Program-made: the position numbers and the translations under genes
Shown: positions 1 through 6,134 of the stretch, piece by piece
Layout of the letters: each line of letters starts with the position of its first letter
Position numbering within the stretch: the first letter of the stretch is position 1
The notes under the pieces: model-generated
What the model saw: only the letters and a program-made list of their open reading frames with translations
Databases searched by the model: none
What the model was told of the DNA's origin: nothing
Origin: Mesorhizobium sp.
GTDB taxonomy: Bacteria > Pseudomonadota > Alphaproteobacteria > Rhizobiales > Rhizobiaceae
Direction of reading: 5' to 3'
Assembly: GCA_019509685.1 (NCBI GenBank)
Contig: JAEKLU010000036.1
Location: 1-11,360 of the forward strand
Length of the DNA: 11,360 nt

Positions 1-965
1 CTTCGGCGTTGACCGCTCTGCAGAGCTTGAACGCCACCCAGAAGAACCTCGACACCACCCAGGCCCGCATCTCGACGGGCTATCGCGTCTCCCAGGCTTC
101 GGACAATGCCGCTTACTGGTCGATCGCCACCACGATGCGTTCCGACAATCAGGCCATGTCCACCGTTTCGGACGCGCTCGGCCTCGGCGCTTCGAAGGTC
201 GACACCGCCTACACCGGCATGGACAGCGCGATCACCACGATCAACCAGATCCAGCAGAAGCTGACCGCATCCTACGGCCAGACCGACGCTTCGAAGGAAA
301 AGACCCAGGTCGAAATCGCCGCTCTGCAGAAGCAGTTGAAGGCCTATGCCGATGGCGCCACCTTCTCCGGCACCAACATGCTGTCGGTGTCGACGGCTTC
401 GGGCACGGCTGCAGACGTCAAGGTCGTTTCGGCCTTCAACCGTAGCGCCACCGGTTCGGTCTCGATCTCCACGATCGACGTCAACGTCGAAAGCATCAAG
501 CTCTATGACTCGGGCGCTGCCCCGACCGCGAAGGGCATCCTCGACACGGAGCGCCTCGGCACCACCGGCGCCGCTGTTACCACGGCCTCGACCCCGACCC
601 TGGGCGCTGCTGCGGCCGCTACCGACACTTATTCGGTCGCCGGCCTGACCATCTTCTCTGGCACCACCGCTGCTAGCGATACCCAGATCGCGCAGATGAT
701 GAACGTCGTCGACGCCGCGCTCAAGTCCATGACGAACGCCGCGACCAAGCTCGGCGCCGCCAAGAGCTCGATCGACCTGCAGAAGACCTTCACCTCGAGC
801 CTGATGGACTCCATCGATCGCGGCGTCGGCCAGCTTGTCGATGCCGACATGAACAAGGAATCGACCCGCCTCCAGGCTCTGCAGGTGCAGCAGCAGCTCG
901 GCGTCCAGGCGCTGTCGATCGCCAACGGCTCGTCGCAGTCGATCCTGTCGCTGTTCCGCGGCTAA
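1..965 (+). CDS. Flagellin, 5'-truncated by window edge
   Basis: Filament subunit, exported through the flagellar type III apparatus and polymerised outside the cell. The reading frame is already open at the first complete codon (3-5), and the residues align with residue 9 or 10 onward of the second flagellin, so only about ten N-terminal residues are missing. The TTG at position 9 is an internal Leu, not the start. The N-terminal D0/D1 region (ALTALQSLNAT, QARISTGYRVS, NAAYWSIATTMRSDN) and the C-terminal D1/D0 region (SSIDLQKTF, LMDSIDRGVGQLVDADMNKES, ending in SQSILSLFRG) are typical of short Rhizobiales flagellins. The middle, about residues 130-230, is Ala/Thr-rich and variable. TAA stop at 963-965, followed by a strong terminator, so it is probably transcribed separately from the next flagellin. 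Which fla number it should carry cannot be decided from the sequence. Confidence 0.95.
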   Translation, partial: SALTALQSLNATQKNLDTTQARISTGYRVSQASDNAAYWSIATTMRSDNQAMSTVSDALGLGASKVDTAYTGMDSAITTINQIQQKLTASYGQTDASKEKTQVEIAALQKQLKAYADGATFSGTNMLSVSTASGTAADVKVVSAFNRSATGSVSISTIDVNVESIKLYDSGAAPTAKGILDTERLGTTGAAVTTASTPTLGAAAAATDTYSVAGLTIFSGTTAASDTQIAQMMNVVDAALKSMTNAATKLGAAKSSIDLQKTFTSSLMDSIDRGVGQLVDADMNKESTRLQALQVQQQLGVQALSIANGSSQSILSLFRG

Positions 966-990
966 TCGCTCTAGACTGACCAATCAGGAC

Positions 991-1033
991 AATCGGGCCG
1001 CGCCAAAAGCGCGGCCCGATTTGCGTTTGTTTT
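991..1033 (+). terminator. Rho-independent terminator after flagellin 1
   Basis: A perfect 13-bp stem pairs 991-1003 with 1009-1021 around a five-base CAAAA loop. A T-rich tract (TTGCGTTTGTTTTT) follows. It lies 25 bp after the flagellin stop and would insulate the highly expressed flagellin transcript from the next gene. Confidence 0.9.
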
Positions 1034-1089
1034 TGCGTCTGCTCAAGGCTCGCGCAACCCTCGTTTCTTAACCTCTCGCAAGCCTACTT

Positions 1090-1128
1090 TTAACACGCCA
1101 TTAACCATATCGAGCTAGGTATGGTTAA
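1090..1128 (+). promoter_or_regulatory. CtrA-type box plus inverted TTAACCAT half-sites
   Basis: Seen: TTAA (1090-1093), seven bases, then TTAAC (1101-1105), which exactly fits the CtrA consensus TTAA-N7-TTAA(C). The right half extends to TTAACCAT (1101-1108), and its exact inverted copy ATGGTTAA lies at 1121-1128, so TTAACCATA and TATGGTTAA form a 9-bp inverted repeat with a 10-base spacer. Known: CtrA is the alphaproteobacterial cell-cycle response regulator and controls flagellar genes in Caulobacter and others. Inferred: direct CtrA control of the downstream flagellin. The site is 111 bp before the start codon, so the promoter probably overlaps or directly follows it. I could not place -35/-10 elements with confidence. 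Confidence 0.6.
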
Positions 1129-1238
1129 CCAATGACTTACAACAGGTTGTCGAATCGGCCCGACCGGCACGATCGCAACCGGTGGGCAGGCCCAACCCGG
1201 CCTGTGTGGCATGCCGGCTTTGAGAAGGAGCGAATTTC
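1129..1238 (+). promoter_or_regulatory. Flagellin 2 leader with palindrome and Shine-Dalgarno
   Basis: Probable 5' untranslated leader. It contains the palindrome ACAAC-AG-GTTGT (1139-1150), one GANTC methylation site (GAATC, 1152-1156), a small inverted repeat CCGGC/GCCGG (1197-1201 and 1213-1217), and a strong Shine-Dalgarno AGAAGGAG (1223-1230). That Shine-Dalgarno is 8 bases before the TTG at 1239 but 20 bases before the ATG at 1251, so it decides for the TTG start. Long structured flagellin leaders are FlbT targets in Caulobacter; that FlbT acts here is only an inference. Confidence 0.5.
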
Positions 1239-2309
1239 TTGGCGAGCATCATGACGAACGCTGCGGCATTGACCGCGCTTCAAAGCCTCAACGCCACCAA
1301 CAAATCGCTTGAGCAGACACAGGCCCGGATCTCGACCGGCTACCGGGTCTCCGAGGCCGCCGACAACGCCGCCTACTGGTCGATCGCCACCACGATGCGC
1401 TCCGACAATTCGGCCCTGTCGACGGTGCAGGACGCGCTCGGCCTCGGCGCCTCGAAGGTCGACACCGCCTATACCGGCATGAACAATGTGCTGACCACCG
1501 TCGGCCAGCTCAAGACCAAGCTGCTTTCGATGGTTGGCCAGACGGACGCCAGCAAGGCAAAGACGCAGACGGAAATCAACACGCTTCAGGCGCAGATGAA
1601 GTCCTTCGCCGATGCCGCCACTTTCTCCGGCTCGAATTTTCTGTCGGTCGTTTCGAAGCAGGTCTCCACTGCCAATGACGGCGTCCAGCCCGACGCCAAG
1701 ATCGTCGCCTCGTTCAACCGCTCCTCGTCCGGCGCCATCTCGCTCGGAACGATCGATATCGATGTCGAGAGCACCAAGCTGTTCGACAACGGCCTGCCCA
1801 CGGCCGTCAAGAACCAGGGCATTCTCGACCGCCAGACCTCGGTCTATGCGACCGCGGCGGCCCAGTCGCTGTACGACAACGCCTATGCCGCCTCGATCGC
1901 CCTCGGCAATACCGATATCGCCGCCAACACCGCCGGCCAGACAGCGGCGGGGACGACGGTCGCCAAGGTCGATAATGTCTCCGCCTTCAATATCGACATC
2001 ACGGCAACGGGCGTGACCGACGACATCATCACGCAGATGGTCACCAAGATCGACAATGTCATGAGTCAGCTTACTGACGCCGCCACCGTGCTCGGCGCCG
2101 CCAAGAGCTCGATCGACTTGCAGAAGACCTTCACGCAGAGCCTGATGGACTCCATCGATCGCGGCGTCGGTCAGCTCGTCGATGCCGATATGAACAAGGA
2201 ATCGACCCGCCTGCAGGCACTGCAGGTTCAGCAGCAGCTCGGCATCCAGTCACTGTCGATCGCCAACAGCTCCTCGCAGTCGATCCTGTCGCTGTTCAAG
2301 AACGGCTAA
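1239..2309 (+). CDS. Flagellin (second copy, complete)
   Basis: Complete filament protein of 356 residues. The TTG start is chosen because of the well-spaced AGAAGGAG and because it gives the usual rhizobial N-terminus, MASIMTNAAALTALQSL. Conserved D0/D1 segments occupy about residues 1-120 and 265-356, and the C-terminus ends in SQSILSLFKNG. The central region, about residues 125-260, diverges from the neighbouring copy and is longer. This explains the size difference of about 28 residues, because the ends match closely at both protein and DNA level (33 identical bases at 2138-2170 and 797-829). It has its own regulatory region and terminator, so it is likely a single-gene transcript. Paralogous flagellins in rhizobia co-assemble into complex filaments; whether this one is major or minor is not visible. 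Confidence 0.97.
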   Translation: MASIMTNAAALTALQSLNATNKSLEQTQARISTGYRVSEAADNAAYWSIATTMRSDNSALSTVQDALGLGASKVDTAYTGMNNVLTTVGQLKTKLLSMVGQTDASKAKTQTEINTLQAQMKSFADAATFSGSNFLSVVSKQVSTANDGVQPDAKIVASFNRSSSGAISLGTIDIDVESTKLFDNGLPTAVKNQGILDRQTSVYATAAAQSLYDNAYAASIALGNTDIAANTAGQTAAGTTVAKVDNVSAFNIDITATGVTDDIITQMVTKIDNVMSQLTDAATVLGAAKSSIDLQKTFTQSLMDSIDRGVGQLVDADMNKESTRLQALQVQQQLGIQSLSIANSSSQSILSLFKNG

Positions 2310-2333
2310 GCGGCCAGCTACTCCGACAAATGA

Positions 2334-2364
2334 AAAAAGGCCGCGCTCCGAGCGTGGCCTTTTT
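2334..2364 (+). terminator. Rho-independent terminator after flagellin 2
   Basis: An inverted repeat pairs 2334-2347 with 2351-2364 around a CCG loop, with one G-T pair, giving an AAAAAGGCC...GGCCTTTTT structure. The A-tract on one side and T-tract on the other allow termination in both directions. It lies 24 bp after the stop codon and separates flagellin expression from fliF. Confidence 0.9.
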
Positions 2365-2487
2365 CATTGGAGGTCGGAAGTTGCCGGTTCGGTCTTTGCC
2401 GGTTCTTCGGCGGTACGATCTATCATCCTCGCACAAGCTTCGCAGTCTAGTCTTCCGCCGGACAGTCATGCTGGGGACAGTTGAATC
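2365..2487 (+). promoter_or_regulatory. fliF upstream region with direct repeat
   Basis: This gap should hold the promoter of the fliF operon. It contains two exact copies of TTGCCGGTTC (2381-2390 and 2396-2405), offset by 15 bp. A direct repeat is the usual binding format for OmpR-family regulators such as FtcR, encoded downstream, so it is a candidate operator; this is inference. GGGGA at 2473-2477 serves as Shine-Dalgarno for the GTG start. A GANTC methylation site (GAATC) lies at 2483-2487, directly before the start codon. No convincing -35/-10 pair was identified. Confidence 0.4.
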
Positions 2488-4140
2488 GTGCCGGAACAGA
2501 TCCAGAGCATCATCGCGAATTTGAAGAACTTCGGCGTCAGGCGCCTGGCGCTCATGGGCGGCATCGCGGCCCTGGTCATGGCCGTCATCGGCATCGGCTC
2601 GGTCTATCTCAACCGCCCCGCCTATGAGACGCTCTATGTCGGCCTCGATCGCTCCGACGTCAACCAGATCGGCCTCGTGCTGGCCGATGCCGGCATCGGC
2701 TTCGATGTCGGCTCTGACGGAACCTCCGTGTTGGTACCCTCCGGCACCACCGCGCAGGCGCGTATGCTGCTTGCCGAAAAAGGTCTGCCGACCAGCACCA
2801 ATGCCGGCTACGAGCTGTTCGACAATGTCGGCTCGCTCGGCCTGACCTCCTTCATGCAGCAGATCACCCGCGTGCGCGCCCTGGAAGGCGAGATCGCGCG
2901 CACCATCCAGTCGATTTCCGGCGTCAAGGCGGCGCGCGTCCACATCGTCATGTCCGAGCGCGCCAACTTCCGCCGCGACGAGCAGCAGCCTTCCGCCTCG
3001 GTGGTCATCCGCTATGCCGGCAACGACGCCGAAAAGAGCGCCATGTCGATCCGCCATCTGGTTGCGGCGGCGGTTCCGGGCCTTTCGGCCGACAAGGTCA
3101 CGGTGCTCGATTCCAACGGCAACTTGCTGGCCGCCGGCGACGACCCGTCCAACACCAGCGCCGCGCGCACGCTGGGCGTCGAGCAGACGGTCGAGGCGCA
3201 GATCGGCGACAACATCCGCCGGGCGCTGACCCCCTATCTCGGCCCCGACAATTTCCGCGCCTCGGTCAAGGCCGACGTCAACACCGACACCCGCCAGACC
3301 GAGGAGACGATCTTCGATCCGAACTCACGCGTCGAGCGTTCGGTGCAGTCGGTGAAGACCAACGAGGCCAGCAACCAGAAGCAGGCCTCGACCCCGACCA
3401 GTGTCGAGCAGAACCTGCCGGAGACGCAGACGACCAGCACGGAAGGTCCGCAATCCACCTCGCAGAACGACCGCAAGGAAGAAATCACCAATTACGAGAT
3501 CAACTCGAAGAAGATCGCCACCGTCTCCAACGGCTACACGGTCAACAAGATGTCGATCGCCGTCGTCGTCAACCAGGATCGCCTGAAGACCATCCTGGGC
3601 AAGGACGCCACGCCGGAGCAGATCGCCACGCGCGTTGCCGACATCCAGAAGATGGTGGCCTCGGCGACCGGCTTCGACGACAAGCGCGGCGACGTCATCG
3701 ACGTCTCGGCGGTTGAGTTCATCGGCGGCCTCGACGGCGAGCCGATCGACCAGCCGGGCATCCTCGCCTCGATCGGCACCTATGCCGGCACGCTGATCAA
3801 CGCCGGCGCCTTCATCGTCGTCGTTTTCCTGGTCGCCTTCTTCGGCCTGAAGCCGATGGCTGCCGCGCTGACCGCGCAGGCCAAGCCCGCGGCGATCGCC
3901 GGCCCGAGCTTCGACGATGTCCAGCGCTCGCTGCCGACGCCCGAGCCGGTCCCCGCGATTGCCGCGGACGCATCGGCCGGCTCGGCCTTGCCTGGCGCCC
4001 GCGGCAACCCGCTCGACGACCTGCGCCAGAAGATCCGACCGGCGCCGCAGGAGCGGCTGGCGCGCATGGTCGACCTCAACGAGGAGCGTACCGCGCAGAT
4101 CCTGCGCAAATGGGCAGCCGTTCCGGAGGCCGTGGGTTAG
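2488..4140 (+). CDS. fliF: Flagellar MS-ring protein FliF
   Basis: FliF forms the inner-membrane MS ring on which the rotor, C ring and export gate are built. The 550-residue length is normal. One hydrophobic segment near the N-terminus (about residues 20-42) is followed by the YscJ/FliF ring-building region (YETLYVGLDRSDVNQI onward, with GLPTS, MQQITRVRALEGEIARTI and AARVHIVM) and the large periplasmic domain. A second membrane segment lies at about 434-455 (NAGAFIVVVFLVAFFGLKP). The C-terminal cytoplasmic tail (about 522-547, with ARMVDLNEERTAQILRKW) is the FliG-binding motif. A low-complexity Thr/Ser/Gln stretch around residues 300-330 is usual for the family. The GTG start at 2488 has GGGGA ten bases upstream. 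It heads the run of coupled genes to 9330; the next start codon is 3 bases after its TAG. Confidence 0.97.
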   Translation: MPEQIQSIIANLKNFGVRRLALMGGIAALVMAVIGIGSVYLNRPAYETLYVGLDRSDVNQIGLVLADAGIGFDVGSDGTSVLVPSGTTAQARMLLAEKGLPTSTNAGYELFDNVGSLGLTSFMQQITRVRALEGEIARTIQSISGVKAARVHIVMSERANFRRDEQQPSASVVIRYAGNDAEKSAMSIRHLVAAAVPGLSADKVTVLDSNGNLLAAGDDPSNTSAARTLGVEQTVEAQIGDNIRRALTPYLGPDNFRASVKADVNTDTRQTEETIFDPNSRVERSVQSVKTNEASNQKQASTPTSVEQNLPETQTTSTEGPQSTSQNDRKEEITNYEINSKKIATVSNGYTVNKMSIAVVVNQDRLKTILGKDATPEQIATRVADIQKMVASATGFDDKRGDVIDVSAVEFIGGLDGEPIDQPGILASIGTYAGTLINAGAFIVVVFLVAFFGLKPMAAALTAQAKPAAIAGPSFDDVQRSLPTPEPVPAIAADASAGSALPGARGNPLDDLRQKIRPAPQERLARMVDLNEERTAQILRKWAAVPEAVG

Positions 4141-4143
4141 GCC

Positions 4144-4770
4144 ATGGTCTCGGCAGCCCTGTTCGATCTTCTACCCGATTTCGCTTCGCGCGCCTCGTCT
4201 GCCGCTCCGGCGCCGGCCAAGCGCGATGCCGAGCACATGCCGGCCGCACCGGCGCCGCAGGCCGATATCGGCGCGCTGATCGCCGAGGCGGTGGCCGATG
4301 CCGAAGCCGCGCTCGAAGCCCGCCTTGCGCTTGCCCATCAGGCGACGCTCGAAGCCGAACGTCAGGCCAATGACGATGCGGCGAAGGCCTTCCTCGAAAG
4401 CTTCGGCGGCGATCTAGGTGCCGCGGTGGCGGGGCGTATCGACGCCATGGAAGCGCAGCTTGCCGAACTCACCGGCGCCGCCGTCGCCCGCATCGTTGGC
4501 GGCATTGTCAGCGACGATCTGCAGAAGCGCTCGCTCTCGGCCCTTGCCCGCGCCATCAGCGCCGCGGTTGCCGACAGCGAGGCCGTGCGCATCGGCGTGC
4601 GTGGGCCGCTGTCGCTGTTCGAACCGCTCAAGGCGGCTCTTGGACCGCGCTCGGTCAATCTCGATTTCACCGAAGCGCCGGGCCTCGACCTGACCGTGAC
4701 CATCGACGAAACGGTGTTCGAGACGCGTGTCGCAGAATGGTCGGCTTCGCTGTCGGAGGTCTTGTCGTGA
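4144..4770 (+). CDS. FliH-like flagellar export protein (divergent)
   Basis: A 208-residue soluble protein with no signal peptide or membrane segment. The first 40 residues are Ala/Pro-rich and look disordered. About residues 40-110 are an Ala/Glu/Arg-rich helix likely to form a coiled coil. The last 100 residues resemble the FliH/V-ATPase E-subunit domain: a helix (LTGAAVARIVGGIVSDDL), a strand with VRIGVRGP, LFEPLKAAL, then DLTVTIDETVFETRVAEW, in the order seen in FliH (ALAxKVIGEEL, VRxxP, L..L, ETxxGxVDxSLETRL). FliH is the regulator and stator of the FliI export ATPase. The ATG is 3 bases after the fliF stop, and the 3' end overlaps motB by 4 bp (GTGA). fliI itself is not in the window. 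Homologues are often left hypothetical, so the FliH call is inferred from domain order. Confidence 0.6.
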   Translation: MVSAALFDLLPDFASRASSAAPAPAKRDAEHMPAAPAPQADIGALIAEAVADAEAALEARLALAHQATLEAERQANDDAAKAFLESFGGDLGAAVAGRIDAMEAQLAELTGAAVARIVGGIVSDDLQKRSLSALARAISAAVADSEAVRIGVRGPLSLFEPLKAALGPRSVNLDFTEAPGLDLTVTIDETVFETRVAEWSASLSEVLS

Positions 4771-6134
4771 GCGCTGTCGAGCATGCCGAGCCCAGGCACG
4801 AAATCATCATCGTCAGGCGCGGCCATGACGATCACGATGACGGCCATCACGGCGGTGTCTGGAAGATCGCCTTCGCCGACTTCATGACCGCGATGATGTG
4901 CTTCTTCCTCGTCATGTGGCTGATCAACGCCGCCAACGAGCAGACCAAGGCAGCCGTCGCCAGCTATTTCAATCCGGTCGAGCTCATCGATCGCAACTCG
5001 AGCCGCAAGGGTCTGGAAGATCTCGGCGACGGCCCGAGCAAGGTCGGGCTGACCGCCGACAATCCTCAGGATGGCGCGACCAAGGCGGGCGACGACGGCA
5101 AGGGCGGCGCGGGATCCTCAGAACGCAGGCAGACCAAGGAAGGCAAGCAGGACGCCGATCTCTCCGATGAGCACCTGTTTGCCGATCCTTACGCGGTGCT
5201 GGCGGAGATCGCCTCCGATACCGGGGTGATGCAGAATGTCAGCGCCAAGGGCGATGGCGGCGCGCAGGCCGCCGGTCCGGCGACCGGCGCCTCCGGTGGC
5301 GAATCCTATCGTGATCCTTTCGCGCCCGACTTCTGGTCGCAGCAGGTGGCGGCGCCCGGCGCCGAAGCCACGGCCGAACGTGCCAGGATCGATGGCGACC
5401 CGGTCAAGCCGGGCGACAAGGTCGCCACAACAGCGGTGCCGAAGATAAAGGCCGTTCCGGCTACTCCCGCGCTGGAAGCAGCGCCGCTGGAGCCGCTGGC
5501 AACGCCGGACAAGACCGAGCCCAAGAACAAGCAGACGACGGCCGAAGGCAAAGCCGGCAAGGCGCAGAGCGAACAGGCCAAGAGCGACCAAGCCGAAGGC
5601 GAGAAGGCCGAGACGGCAAAGGCCGAATCAGCGCCGCCCCCTGACAAAGCCGACAAGGCGCCGAGCAAAGCCGTTGTTCAGGAAGCCGCGCAGATCAAGC
5701 AGGAGCTCGCGAAAGCCTTCCTGCCCGGCGAGAAGCTCGCCGATGGCGTCTCCGTCGAGGCGACCGACAAAGGCGTCGTCATTTCGATCACCGACCAGCT
5801 CGACTTCGGCATGTTCGAGATCGGCTCGGCTTTGCCGCGCCGCGAGCTGGTGCTGGCGATGGAAAAGATCGGCCGCATCATCAACGAGAAGAAGGGCACC
5901 ATCACCATCAGCGGCCATACCGACGCACGGCCGTTCCGCAGCGACACTTACGACAACTGGCGGCTTTCCACGGCGCGGGCTCATTCCGCCTATTACATGC
6001 TGGTGCGCGGCGGCGTCGACGAGAGCCGCATCACCGAGGTCGCGGGCTTCGCCGACCGGCAGCCCAAGATCGCGTCCGACCCGATGGCGGCCGCCAACCG
6101 CCGCATCGAAATCCTGATGGCGGCCGGCGGATGA
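4767..6134 (+). CDS. motB: Flagellar stator protein MotB
   Basis: MotB pairs with MotA to form the ion-conducting stator and anchors it to peptidoglycan. The start is GTG at 4767: GGAGGT (4755-4760) lies 6 bases upstream, and the GTG overlaps the preceding stop as GTGA. An upstream in-frame ATG at 4737 would lengthen the overlap and has weaker support. The 455-residue product has a His/Asp-rich cytoplasmic start (about residues 17-30), then the single membrane helix with the hallmark FADFMTAMMCFFLVMWL (about 36-52), in which Asp38 is the expected proton-binding residue. A long Ala/Lys/Glu/Pro-rich periplasmic linker follows (about 85-315). The OmpA-like peptidoglycan-binding domain (about 325-453) includes GHTDARP around 383-389 and the NWRLSTARA motif. 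The linker is much longer than in enteric MotB. motA is not in the window. Confidence 0.96.
   Translation: MSAVEHAEPRHEIIIVRRGHDDHDDGHHGGVWKIAFADFMTAMMCFFLVMWLINAANEQTKAAVASYFNPVELIDRNSSRKGLEDLGDGPSKVGLTADNPQDGATKAGDDGKGGAGSSERRQTKEGKQDADLSDEHLFADPYAVLAEIASDTGVMQNVSAKGDGGAQAAGPATGASGGESYRDPFAPDFWSQQVAAPGAEATAERARIDGDPVKPGDKVATTAVPKIKAVPATPALEAAPLEPLATPDKTEPKNKQTTAEGKAGKAQSEQAKSDQAEGEKAETAKAESAPPPDKADKAPSKAVVQEAAQIKQELAKAFLPGEKLADGVSVEATDKGVVISITDQLDFGMFEIGSALPRRELVLAMEKIGRIINEKKGTITISGHTDARPFRSDTYDNWRLSTARAHSAYYMLVRGGVDESRITEVAGFADRQPKIASDPMAAANRRIEILMAAGG

Noticed and set aside
1251..1253. ATG start for flagellin 2
   Set aside because: It is 20 bases from the Shine-Dalgarno, and using it would drop the family-typical MASI N-terminus.
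2330..2524. Small + strand frame (64 codons) in the gap before fliF
   Set aside because: It begins inside the terminator, runs into fliF in another frame, and has no Shine-Dalgarno or family signal.
2296..3057. Minus-strand open frame (253 codons) over the fliF 5' end
   Set aside because: It overlaps the terminator and fliF, has shadow-type composition and no family features.
4737..4766. Earlier ATG start for motB
   Set aside because: The GTG at 4767 has a strong GGAGGT six bases upstream and a GTGA overlap; the ATG at 4737 would extend deep into the preceding gene with no better ribosome site.
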